Below are positions 8,542 to 18,492 of a stretch of DNA of 64,000 bases, piece after piece (positions within the stretch are counted from its first letter, which is position 1; every line of letters starts with the position of its first letter). Source of the DNA: JAWWOL01 sp033851545 (GTDB taxonomy: Bacteria; Actinomycetota; Actinomycetes; JAWWOL01); assembly GCA_033851545.1 (NCBI GenBank), contig JAWWOO010000104.1, positions 1 to 64,000 on the forward strand, written 5' to 3'. The translations under genes were made by a program, and so were the position numbers. The notes below the pieces were generated by a model. It was not told the DNA's origin. It saw only the letters and a list, made by a program, of their open reading frames with translations, and searched no databases.

Positions 8542-9750
8542 TCAGCCCAGCAGTCCCCTGATGACGGCGTCCGCCAGCAGCCGGCCGCGGAGGGTGAGCA
8601 CCAGGCGGTCGCCCTCGAGGATCGCCAGCCCGTCGTCGACGAAGCCGGCCGCCGCCTTGGGGCCGCCGTCGGTCAGCTCCGCCAGGGACAGGCCGTCGCG
8701 GAGCCGGGTCTCCAGCAGCACCCGCTCGACCCGGCGGTCCTCGGCGGTCAGCAGCTCCCGCGCGGCCGCCGGGCTCTCCCCCGCGCCGAGCCTCGCCGCG
8801 TACGCAGTCGGGTGCTTGACGTTCCACCACCGGACGCCACCCACGTGGCTGTGCGCGCCCGGCCCGAAGCCCCACCAGTCGGCGCTGCGCCAGTAGAGCT
8901 CGTTATGCAGGCAGCGCGCCGAGCGGTCGCTTGCCCAGTTGGAGACCTCGTACCAATGCAGGCCGGCGTTGCTGAGCAGCTCGTCGGCGATCAGGTAGCG
9001 GTCGGCGAGGACGTCGTCGTCCGGCATCGGCAGCTCGCCGCGACGCACCTGCCCGGCGAGGCGGGTGCCGTCCTCGACGATCAGGGCGTACGCGCTGACG
9101 TGGTCCGGCCCCGCCCCGATCGCCGCCTCGAGTGAGGCCCGCCAGTCGTCGTCGGACTCCCCCGGCGTGCCGTAGATCAGGTCGAGGTTGACGTGCTCGA
9201 ACCCCGCCCGGCGCGCCTCGGCTACCACCGCCGCCGACCGGCCGGGCGTGTGCCGGCGCTCGAGCTGGGCGAGTACGTGCGGCCGGGCACTCTGCATGCC
9301 GAAGCTGACCCGGGTGAACCCGCCCTCCCTCAGCTCGGCGAGGTAGGCCTCGTCGACCGACTCGGGGTTGGCCTCCGTGGTGATCTCGGCGTCGGCCGCG
9401 AGCCCGAGCGTGTCCCGTACCGCGGTGAGAGTGTTCACCAGGTCGGCCGCCGGCAGCAGGGTCGGCGTGCCGCCGCCGAAGAACACGGTCTGCGCGGGTG
9501 GCCCGTCGCCGAGAACCCTTGCTGCCAGGGCGATCTCGCCCTTGAGGGTGTCGGCGTAGGCGGCCTGGTCGGCACCGCCACCGAGCTCGGTCGCCGTGTA
9601 GGTGTTGAAGTCGCAGTAGCCGCAGCGGGTCGCGCAGAACGGCACGTGGACGTAGACGCCGAACGGCCGAGCGCCACGTCCATCGAGAGCCTCGGCCGGG
9701 AGGCTGCCGTCGAGCGGGGCGGCCTCGCCGTCAGGCAGGACCGAGGGCAC
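8542..9750 (-). CDS. hemW: HemW, radical SAM haem chaperone
   Basis: 402 aa. The radical SAM triad is CATRCGYC (Cys 39, 43, 46) in the YVHVPFCATRCGYCDFN context, where the aromatic-Cys pattern is typical of HemW and HemN. FGGGTPTLL follows. The protein lacks a Cys just ahead of the triad that coproporphyrinogen III dehydrogenases carry, so the HemW call (haem binding and delivery, formerly mis-called oxygen-independent coproporphyrinogen oxidase) is preferred. lepA lies two genes upstream, as is common in actinobacteria. Confidence 0.92.
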   Translation of the reverse strand: MPSVLPDGEAAPLDGSLPAEALDGRGARPFGVYVHVPFCATRCGYCDFNTYTATELGGGADQAAYADTLKGEIALAARVLGDGPPAQTVFFGGGTPTLLPAADLVNTLTAVRDTLGLAADAEITTEANPESVDEAYLAELREGGFTRVSFGMQSARPHVLAQLERRHTPGRSAAVVAEARRAGFEHVNLDLIYGTPGESDDDWRASLEAAIGAGPDHVSAYALIVEDGTRLAGQVRRGELPMPDDDVLADRYLIADELLSNAGLHWYEVSNWASDRSARCLHNELYWRSADWWGFGPGAHSHVGGVRWWNVKHPTAYAARLGAGESPAAARELLTAEDRRVERVLLETRLRDGLSLAELTDGGPKAAAGFVDDGLAILEGDRLVLTLRGRLLADAVIRGLLG

Positions 9751-9753
9751 CGG

Positions 9754-9948
9754 CTACGCCCGACACCAGCGGTAGAGCCAGCTGATGGCTGCCGCCTCGA
9801 TCAGCGCGGCGAGGAAAACGCCTGGTACGCCAAGGGTTCCAGCGCAGAGCAGCACCCCGAACGACGCGGCGACGAAGACCAGCAGCCCGATGGCAAGCTG
9901 GAGCAAGGCGCTGGGCTGTTCGGGCGCGGTGGCGTCAGGCTCGGTCAC
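9754..9948 (-). CDS. Small membrane protein, unknown
   Basis: 64 aa. A polar, acidic N-terminus of about 14 residues is followed by one or two hydrophobic segments (about 16-38 and 41-57) and a short basic end (RWCRA). It sits between hemW (3 bases downstream) and the PhyH-family gene, which fits a genuine small gene in that operon. No family is recognised. Confidence 0.5.
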   Translation of the reverse strand: MTEPDATAPEQPSALLQLAIGLLVFVAASFGVLLCAGTLGVPGVFLAALIEAAAISWLYRWCRA

Positions 9949-9965
9949 AGCACCAGCGTACGGCG

Positions 9966-10796
9966 TCAGGGTGCACCCATGACGAGGCCCTCGATGGTGT
10001 GCTTCTGCCGCAGCGGCCTGAGCTCCTCCACCAAGCGCGCGGGGAGGTGGCCCTGCAGGTCCGTCGGCAGCGACTCGTAGTAGCCCCTGGTGCAGACCAG
10101 GTCGTTGCGGCTGGCGTCGGCGCCGGGCGCCAGCAGGCCGAGGACCAGCACCGGACGCGGGATCGGCGAGTCGTGCTTAGTGCCGCGGTGGATCGTCAGG
10201 GCCGAGCGGGCTGAGATGTCGCCCATCCGCGGCAGCTTGCGCTGGGCCAGGCCCTCGTACCGCAGCCATTGGTCCTCCGGCGGGAACATGCCGTGCTCGA
10301 AGTCGAGGTTGTCGTCGAACTGGGTGCCGACGGCAATCTCGAACGGGCCCATGTCCGGCGTGACATCGACCGTGGAAAGGTTGAAGGCCAGCGAGCTGAG
10401 CCGGTGACCGTCACGGGTCTCCGCCGGCGACGGGAAGTCCCGGTGCCACGGCTGGTTCATCGCGCCCTGCAGCGGCACGTCGAAGCCGACCTCGACGATC
10501 CGGTACTCCTCGCCCAGCACGGCCGTGGCCACGGTCTGCACCCAGGGGTGGCCGGCCAGCTCGACGAAGCCACGGAGCCGCTCCGGGTGGATCTCGACGT
10601 AGTAGCGGTTGGGGCCGCGGCCGACGGCACCGTTCGGCCTGGCCAGAGCCTCCGCGAACAGGATGCCGACGTCCTCGCCGAGCCGCTGGACCCACGCTCG
10701 GGAGAAGGCGCCCGCGAGCCCGATGATGCCGTCGCCGTAGAGCGCGTCGGTGATCGCCTGGGCGTCGTACGAGGTCCCGCTGTCGGTCTGGGTCAT
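9966..10796 (-). CDS. Phytanoyl-CoA dioxygenase (PhyH) family protein
   Basis: 276 aa. Predicted Fe(II)/2-oxoglutarate-dependent oxygenase with a double-stranded beta-helix. The HxD iron ligands are in WHRDFPSP (His 118, Asp 120). A distal His is in ALTIHRGTKHDS (203 or 208), and the following Arg (about 214) could bind 2-oxoglutarate. The substrate is unknown: the family covers lipid, antibiotic and osmolyte hydroxylases. No pathway neighbour helps, since lepA and hemW flank it. Confidence 0.8.
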   Translation of the reverse strand: MTQTDSGTSYDAQAITDALYGDGIIGLAGAFSRAWVQRLGEDVGILFAEALARPNGAVGRGPNRYYVEIHPERLRGFVELAGHPWVQTVATAVLGEEYRIVEVGFDVPLQGAMNQPWHRDFPSPAETRDGHRLSSLAFNLSTVDVTPDMGPFEIAVGTQFDDNLDFEHGMFPPEDQWLRYEGLAQRKLPRMGDISARSALTIHRGTKHDSPIPRPVLVLGLLAPGADASRNDLVCTRGYYESLPTDLQGHLPARLVEELRPLRQKHTIEGLVMGAP

Positions 10797-10827
10797 GCGT
10801 TGCAGGGTACGTCGGGGGACCGGGCGG

Positions 10828-12669
<1,842 letters not shown>

Positions 12670-12748
12670 GCGGGCGATCCGTCTCGATCGAGGTGGGAGG
12701 GGACCCTTATGGTCCCACGACGGCGGAACTATACGAGAGCGGAGCACG

Positions 12749-13639
12749 GTGGGTACGGCGACGGTGAGCGGGATGGTCGAGCTGGCCGAGGCGTCGATCT
12801 TCCTGCGGCAGTGGGGCTCCCCGGACGCTGAGCCGGTGCTGGCGCTGCATCAGCTCGGCATCGCCGGGTCGTCGCTGCACCTTGCCGGGTTGGCGGCCGG
12901 CCTCGCGGACTCGTACGGCCTGCGGGTCCTCGCGCCCGACCTGCCGGGCTTCGGCGGGTCGGCCCCGTGGCCGGCCGAGCGCTACCTGCCGAGCGAGCTG
13001 GCCGGGCTGCTGCTGTCGCTGCTCGACCGGCTCGGGGTTGCGCGGGTGTCGCTGCTCGGGCTGTCCTGGGGGGCGACGCTGGGCTGCCACCTGGCCGCGG
13101 CGGCGCCCGAGCGGGTCGGTTCGCTGGTGCTGCTCGACGCGGGCTACATCGACCCGACCGACCAGCCGGCGTTCGTGGCGGAGACCACGCTGAAGGACCG
13201 GGTCCGTACGGCCGAGCGCTCGTTGATGGCGTTCCGGTTCCGGCGCCTGGACGAGGCGCTGAACACGGTGAGCGACGACTACCCGGACTGGACGCCCGAC
13301 CTCGAGGCGTCGTGGACCGCCGGCCTGCGGCTGCACCGGGGACGGGTGGTGCCGCGGCTGCGGCCGTCGACGTTCGGCGGATCAGTCCACGGGCTGGTCG
13401 CCGAACCGGTGTCCTCGACGTGGCCGGCGCTCGCCGCGTCGGGGGTCCCTGTGCTGCTGCTGGCGGCGGACGAGCCGGCGTCGGCGCGGGAGATGCAGGC
13501 GGCTGCGCGTGCGCGTTTCTCCTCGGCCGTCCCGCAGGCCGAGGTACGGGTCCTGCCGGGCCAGCGCAACGACCTGGTCGGCGGCCTCGGGCCGGAGTTG
13601 GTGCCGCTCGTGGGCGAGTGGCTGGCCGAGCACGGGTAG
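12749..13639 (+). CDS. Alpha/beta hydrolase fold protein, probably lacking the catalytic His
   Basis: 296 aa from GTG at 12749, with GGAG 4 bases upstream; alternative starts are GTG 12764 and ATG 12773. The nucleophile elbow is intact (LLGLSWGATLG), and an acidic residue follows in LAADEPAS. Where the family has a C-terminal GHxL-type His, this protein reads LPGQRNDLVGG, with Asn in the expected His position. The oxyanion motif is also unusual (ALHQLGIAG rather than HG). It may be catalytically dead, use a different His, or act as a binding protein. Divergent from lepA and upstream of rpsT. Confidence 0.8.
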   Translation: MGTATVSGMVELAEASIFLRQWGSPDAEPVLALHQLGIAGSSLHLAGLAAGLADSYGLRVLAPDLPGFGGSAPWPAERYLPSELAGLLLSLLDRLGVARVSLLGLSWGATLGCHLAAAAPERVGSLVLLDAGYIDPTDQPAFVAETTLKDRVRTAERSLMAFRFRRLDEALNTVSDDYPDWTPDLEASWTAGLRLHRGRVVPRLRPSTFGGSVHGLVAEPVSSTWPALAASGVPVLLLAADEPASAREMQAAARARFSSAVPQAEVRVLPGQRNDLVGGLGPELVPLVGEWLAEHG

Positions 13640-13667
13640 GCCGGGCCCCGGTGGCGTTCTGCCGGCT

Positions 13668-13696
13668 TTGTGACCGGCCGTCGCCGCTGGTACTGT
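13668..13696 (+). promoter_or_regulatory. Probable rpsT promoter
   Basis: TTGTGA (13668-13673), a spacer of exactly 17 bases, then TACTGT (13691-13696). This matches a primary-sigma promoter of the actinobacterial type and lies 88 bases before the rpsT start codon. Confidence 0.6.
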
Positions 13697-13783
13697 GTTC
13701 CCTCGCGCGTGTGGCCTTGGTGTCCTCACCCCGGCCGCGTGTCGACAGCTCCGACAACGACTTCTCTCTAACAAGGGTTTTTT

Positions 13784-14047
13784 GTGGCCAACATCAAGTC
13801 GCAGATCAAGCGCAACCGCCAGAACGAGGAAGCCCGCCTGCGCAACAAGGCGGTCAAGTCGGAGCTCAAGACCTACATCCGCAAGTTCCGTGAGGCCGTG
13901 GCCGGCGACGACCACGAGGCTGCTGTCGCGTCGTTCCGTGACGCCGCCCGCAAGCTGGACAAGGCTGCGAGCAAGGGCGTCATCCACGCCAACCAGGCTG
14001 CCAACAAGAAGTCCGCGATGGCCAAGGCCGTCGGCGCCGAGAGCTAG
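13784..14047 (+). CDS. rpsT: 30S ribosomal protein S20
   Basis: 87 aa, highly basic and helical, beginning MANIKSQIKRNRQNE, the S20 signature; it binds 16S rRNA early in 30S assembly. The start is GTG at 13784. It is monocistronic: its own promoter lies at 13668-13696 and a strong terminator 22 bases past the stop. holA nearby on the opposite strand is the usual actinobacterial neighbour. Confidence 0.97.
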   Translation: MANIKSQIKRNRQNEEARLRNKAVKSELKTYIRKFREAVAGDDHEAAVASFRDAARKLDKAASKGVIHANQAANKKSAMAKAVGAES

Positions 14048-14069
14048 CACAGCCTTCGTCTGCTGATGA

Positions 14070-14097
14070 GGCGCCGTCCCCTGGGACGGCGCCTTTT
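14070..14097 (+). terminator. Rho-independent terminator of rpsT
   Basis: Perfect 10-bp stem GGCGCCGTCC / GGACGGCGCC (14070-14079 and 14084-14093), loop CCTG, followed by TTTT. Confidence 0.9.
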
Positions 14098-14122
14098 CGC
14101 GTTTCCGGCCCAACCTCCCGCT

Positions 14123-14203
14123 GCAGTACTGCACAACGCGCGCCGGGGCGCCCCCTGCGCAGTACTACACAACGCGCGCCGGGGCGCCGTTGTGCACTAC
14201 TGC
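14123..14203. repeat. Tandem 30-bp repeat with an inverted partial third copy
   Basis: Two 30-bp units (14123-14152 and 14159-14188) differ at one base and begin GCAGTACT. The reverse complement of the first 15 bases follows at 14189-14203 with one mismatch, so 14159-14203 can fold into a long hairpin with GCGCC/GGCGC pairing inside its loop. The element lies in the 220-base gap between rpsT and the DinB gene, past the rpsT terminator. It resembles a REP- or MITE-like intergenic repeat. Confidence 0.7.
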
Positions 14204-14321
14204 AGGCCGGACGCTCAGCGGTACTGCGGCCCCTGCTCCACCACCACGACCGGGAAGCCGGCCGCCTCGATGCCGGACCTCAGCCGGACGCTCGCCCCGC
14301 CCGTCCACCGACGAGTCACGC

Positions 14322-14837
14322 TCATGGCGATCCGGGGGCTTCGCCGGTACGGCCGTCGGCCAGCTCGCGGAGCAGGTCCAGGTGCCCGACGTGCCGCGAG
14401 GTCTCCTCGATCAGGTGGTGCAGGATCCAGCGCAGCGTGTGGCCGCCGTTGACTTCGAGGTCTCCCAGGTCGTGCTCGGCGACGATGTCGTCACAGCGCC
14501 GTGACTCCTCGACGTAGGCGGCGACCAGGTCCTTGAACCGGGCGTGCGGCAGCTCGAGTGGCGGCTGGATGTGGCCGGCGTCGATGCCGCCGATGTGCAG
14601 GCCGCGGCGGCCGGCGAACCAGCGGCGGATCCACGAGCGCTCCACGTCGGTGAGGTGGTCGAGGACGCCGTGGATGGTGAGGCCGGTCGTGGTCCCGACC
14701 CGGTGCGCATCGTGGTCGGAGAGCCCGTCGACCTTCCAGAGAACCAGGTCACGCTGGCGCTGCAGGTAACCGAGCAGCATCTCCCGCTCACCCGCAGCGA
14801 ATGGGACCTCGGTGATGGCGCGGCTGGCGTCCGGCAT
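14322..14837 (-). CDS. DinB-family protein (DUF664)
   Basis: 171 aa four-helix protein. The likely metal-binding histidines lie in VLDHLTDVERSWIRR near residue 58 and in HHLIEETSRHVGHLDLLREL toward the C-terminus. Many actinobacterial members are thiol (mycothiol) S-transferases that detoxify electrophiles. It starts 6 bases after the holA stop, so the two are probably co-transcribed. The substrate is unknown. Confidence 0.8.
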   Translation of the reverse strand: MPDASRAITEVPFAAGEREMLLGYLQRQRDLVLWKVDGLSDHDAHRVGTTTGLTIHGVLDHLTDVERSWIRRWFAGRRGLHIGGIDAGHIQPPLELPHARFKDLVAAYVEESRRCDDIVAEHDLGDLEVNGGHTLRWILHHLIEETSRHVGHLDLLRELADGRTGEAPGSP

Positions 14838-14843
14838 GGCGGG

Positions 14844-15815
14844 CTAGCGTCCGCGTGCGGCGACGATGGCCAGGACCGCCCGCTCGAGCGCGTACGCCGG
14901 GTCGGTGCCTGCGCCCTTGACCTCGGCGTCCGCCGCCGCGACGGCACCGATCGCCTTGGCGATGCCGGTCGGCTGCCAGGCCCGCGCCTGCCGTTGGGCC
15001 TTCTCGATCTTCCAGACCGGCATGCCCAGCTGCTTGGTCAGTGAGGCCGCGGACCCGCGCCCGGCGTTGGCCACCTTGGCGATGGTCCGCAGGTTGCCGG
15101 CCAGCGCACTGGTCACCAGTACCGGAGCCAGCCCGACGTCGAGCCCCCACCGCAGCACCTCGAGAGCTCCGGCGGTGTCGCCGTCCACGGCCCGGTCGGC
15201 GACGACGAACCCGGTCGCCTCCGCCTTGCCCCGGTAGTAGCGCGCGACCTTCTCCTCGTCGATGACGCCGCCGATGTCCGCGACCAGCTGGCTGCACGCG
15301 GTGGCCAGCTCGCGTAGGTCGTTGCCGACCGCGCCGAGCAGCGCCCGTACGGCGGGGTCGCTCATCGAGCCACCGGCAGCAGCCACCTCCTGTTTGACGA
15401 ATGTCTCGCGTTCGCTGGCCCATTTGAGCTTGGGGCACTCGACGACCTGGACGCTGGACGACCCGAGCCCGCGCACCGCCTCGACGAACGCCTTGCCCTT
15501 GACCCCGCCGGCATGGGCCAGGACGACGCTGATCTCCTCCACCGGGTCGGCAAGGTAGCCGAGGACCGCTGCTGCCGCTTCCTTGTCGAGGTCCTGGCTC
15601 CCGCGGATGACGATGACCCGGCGGGTGCCGAACAACGACGGGCTGGTCAGGTCGAGCAGCTGGCCGGCGTCGACCTCAGCCCCGGCCAGGTCACTGACAT
15701 CGGCCTCAGGGTCGGCCGCGCGGACGGCTGTCGTGGCGGCGGAGACCGCGCGGGACACCAGCAGCTCTTCGTCGCCGAGGACGAGGGTGACCGGCCGGAT
15801 CGCTGAAGCTGCCAT
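14844..15815 (-). CDS. holA: DNA polymerase III subunit delta
   Basis: 323 aa, normal length. HolA opens the beta clamp within the clamp loader. The N-terminal domain begins VTLVLGDEELLVSRAV, with LFGTRRVIVIRG further on; the C-terminal collar domain ends in LERAVLAIVAARGR. Its start lies inside the 3' end of the comEC frame (169-base overlap), so ribosomes translating comEC would pass over its initiation region. Confidence 0.92.
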   Translation of the reverse strand: MAASAIRPVTLVLGDEELLVSRAVSAATTAVRAADPEADVSDLAGAEVDAGQLLDLTSPSLFGTRRVIVIRGSQDLDKEAAAAVLGYLADPVEEISVVLAHAGGVKGKAFVEAVRGLGSSSVQVVECPKLKWASERETFVKQEVAAAGGSMSDPAVRALLGAVGNDLRELATACSQLVADIGGVIDEEKVARYYRGKAEATGFVVADRAVDGDTAGALEVLRWGLDVGLAPVLVTSALAGNLRTIAKVANAGRGSAASLTKQLGMPVWKIEKAQRQARAWQPTGIAKAIGAVAAADAEVKGAGTDPAYALERAVLAIVAARGR

Positions 15816-18346
15816 GTGCAGAGCATTCCATGTGTCGCCGGAGCGCAGCGAACGGACGTCCGGTCCGGTGCGAGGACCACGCCAACGGCACCCCGTGCCG
15901 AGGCCTGACCAGCGCCTGTCGCTGAACGCAGCTGCCGAGGCGCTGCCCTGACCTGGCCTTTGGGTGCGGTCCCGGAGCCGTGGTGGCCCATGATCGTCAG
16001 GGGGCCGCCCCCGGCATCGACCTCGACCGCGCCGTCGTGATCAGTTCGGAAGCCGCGGATGCCGCTCGCAGCAATGGCGGCCATGGTGAACGGGGACGGC
16101 TGGCCGTAGGTGTTCCCCGCGCCCACCGAGGTCACCGCGGCGAACGAGCCGACCCTGCCGAGCAGTTCGAGATCCTGGTTTGCCGACCCGTGGTGCGGGA
16201 CCTTGAGGATGTCCGCGTCGATCCGCGCGCCGCTGTCCAGCAAGGCACGCTGCGCCTGCGCCTCTATGTCGCCGGTGAGCAGCAGGGTCACGGCCGGCAG
16301 AACGGCCCGCAGGACGAGCGAGTTGTTGTTCGGGTCGCTGTCCGTACTGTGCATCAAGACCAACGGTGCGACGACCGACGCAGTCAGGTCCCCCACGGTG
16401 AGCGTGTCGCCCGCGACGAGGTGGTGGACCGGCACCTGCGCTGCCGCGGCCCAACCGAGGACGCGTGCGGACTCCACGGCCGGCTCCGCAAACGGGCCGA
16501 CGTCGATGGCGTCGACCTGTCGACCCTGCAGCACCCCCGGGAGTCCTTCGACGTGGTCGGCGTGCAGGTGGCTCAGCACCACCACGGCGATGTGCCGGAT
16601 GTGGAGGTTGTCGAGGCAGTCCCTCATCCGCCCTGGATCGGGACCCGTGTCCACGACAACCGTGGTGGCCGGTCCCGCCCTGATCACGAGCCCGTCGCCC
16701 TGCCCGACGTCGCAAGCCACGAACACCCAGCGCGGCCCGGCCCACGGACCTGCGGTCAGGTGAACGCATGCCACGGCGACCAGCAGCCCTGCGACAAGGG
16801 AGACGCCCACCCTGCGGACCACGCGGAACCGCACGGCAACAACCAGTGCGACCGTGGTTGCCCCGAGGCCGACACCGCCAGCTGAGCTCTGAGGCCAGGC
16901 GACGGTGGCGTACGGCGCGCTCGCCGCATGTCTGGCCACCTCCGCGAGCCAGATCGTCGGCAGCGCAGCAACCCTGGCAAAGACCCGGGCCAGGGGCAGT
17001 GAGACCGGGGCCGTGATCGCCGTGAGAACGCCCATCACGGTGGCCAGCGGGACCGCCGGCTCCGCGAGCAGGTTGGCGGGAACGGAGACCAGGCTGACCT
17101 GGCCCGACAACACGGCGATCAGCGGGCCGCAGGCCAGCTGGGCCGCCGTGGCTACCGCCAGCGAGTCGGCCAGCCGACGTGGCAGGCGCCGGCGCAGGAC
17201 AACGGCCCAGCGTGGCGCCACCATGAGCAGCGCGGCGGTCGCGGCGGTGGAAAGGGCGAAGCCGGCCGAGCGGCTGAGCTCAGGATCCAGCAACATCAGC
17301 AACAGCACGGCACCGAGCAGCGCCGACATGGGCTGCCGCAACCGGCCGGTGAGAGCGGCAGTAACCAGCAAGCCGGCCATGACGGCGGCTCGCAGCACGC
17401 TGGGGGTGGGCCGTACGAGCACGACGAAGCCGACCAGCAGCACGGTCGAGGCGACCATCGCCGAGCGCGGTGGCACCCGCACCAACCGGGCGGCGGCCAA
17501 CACCACGGCGAACAAGATTGCCACGTTGGCTCCGCTTACTGCCGTCAAGTGCGTCAGCCCAGCGGTGCGGAAGTCGTCGGTGAGTGTCGGGTCCATCCGG
17601 CTGACGTCGCCGAGGACGAGGCCGGGCAGAAGCCCTCGTACGTCGGCATTCTGACCCGCCACGGCGGTTCGGAGCCCAGAACGGATCACGCCGGCGGAAC
17701 GCTGTACAAGGTTCGGGCGCCCGCGGAGCTGGGGCGGGCCGCGGGTGGTGAGGACAGCAGTGAGGTCGTCGCCGCGCTGGGGTGGCGCCAGCTTGCCACT
17801 CACCACCATCCGTTGGCTCGGCGACAACGCCATCCACGCCGACGTCTGACCGCTGGCCAGCAGGAGCACCCGACCTCGCAGACCGGTGACCATGCGCGGC
17901 GCGTTCACCCCCGTCGCCACGCCGCGGAGGATGACCAGGTCCGGCAACAACTGCGACCCGGATGTCTTGCCCACGTGCAGAACCGGGTCAGTGGAAACCG
18001 TTACGTCGATGCTGACCCGATCGCCGGCCCGCGCCATCGCCGGCAGCGGCCCCGCACGGACAGCGGCCACGTGCAGCCCACCGCTCGCGGCCGCGGCGAC
18101 CAGGGCTACGCACACCATCACCAGCAGTCGGCGCCGGATCAGCCACGCGGCCGCGGCGCAGAGAATGCCTGCTGCGCAAGCAATCCCGGACCATCGAGGC
18201 GGCGCGCCGGTCGACCACCAGCAGACCGCCCAGGCCGTCAGGGCGGGCACGAGCAGGCGCAGGTCGATGACACGACCCTCGCCCGGCGCCTCGAACCCCA
18301 GCACTGACATGGGACCGACGCTAGGCATCGACAGGCTGCAGGCCAT
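15647..18346 (-). CDS. comEC: ComEC/Rec2 DNA-uptake channel
   Basis: Membrane channel that carries single-stranded DNA into the cytoplasm during natural transformation. N-terminal helices and an OB-like region (to about 200) precede the competence domain (LTHLTAVSGANVAILFA, about 264-280, and further helices to 530). A C-terminal metallo-beta-lactamase-like domain follows: LSHLHADHVEG (HxHxDH at 593-598), LTGDIE (690-695), KVPHHGS (715-721). Family similarity ends near residue 790; the last 110 residues look like untranslated-type sequence and run 169 bases into holA. The start is uncertain: ATG 18346, 18328 or 18310. Confidence 0.88.
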   Translation of the reverse strand: MACSLSMPSVGPMSVLGFEAPGEGRVIDLRLLVPALTAWAVCWWSTGAPPRWSGIACAAGILCAAAAWLIRRRLLVMVCVALVAAAASGGLHVAAVRAGPLPAMARAGDRVSIDVTVSTDPVLHVGKTSGSQLLPDLVILRGVATGVNAPRMVTGLRGRVLLLASGQTSAWMALSPSQRMVVSGKLAPPQRGDDLTAVLTTRGPPQLRGRPNLVQRSAGVIRSGLRTAVAGQNADVRGLLPGLVLGDVSRMDPTLTDDFRTAGLTHLTAVSGANVAILFAVVLAAARLVRVPPRSAMVASTVLLVGFVVLVRPTPSVLRAAVMAGLLVTAALTGRLRQPMSALLGAVLLLMLLDPELSRSAGFALSTAATAALLMVAPRWAVVLRRRLPRRLADSLAVATAAQLACGPLIAVLSGQVSLVSVPANLLAEPAVPLATVMGVLTAITAPVSLPLARVFARVAALPTIWLAEVARHAASAPYATVAWPQSSAGGVGLGATTVALVVAVRFRVVRRVGVSLVAGLLVAVACVHLTAGPWAGPRWVFVACDVGQGDGLVIRAGPATTVVVDTGPDPGRMRDCLDNLHIRHIAVVVLSHLHADHVEGLPGVLQGRQVDAIDVGPFAEPAVESARVLGWAAAAQVPVHHLVAGDTLTVGDLTASVVAPLVLMHSTDSDPNNNSLVLRAVLPAVTLLLTGDIEAQAQRALLDSGARIDADILKVPHHGSANQDLELLGRVGSFAAVTSVGAGNTYGQPSPFTMAAIAASGIRGFRTDHDGAVEVDAGGGPLTIMGHHGSGTAPKGQVRAAPRQLRSATGAGQASARGAVGVVLAPDRTSVRCAPATHGMLCTWQLQRSGRSPSSSATKSCWCPARSPPPRQPSARPTLRPMSVTWPGLRSTPASCST

Positions 18347-18492
18347 CAGCAGCTCGGTGGCTGTGGACGGTGAGCCTGGGTGTGGATGAACGCGCGAAAG
18401 TGTCGGCGCGGGCTGCTAGGAGACCGTCTTCCTTGTGACTACGTGAACGATGACCGCCACGACTGGACCAGCCGCAGGCGCTGCCTCCAACG

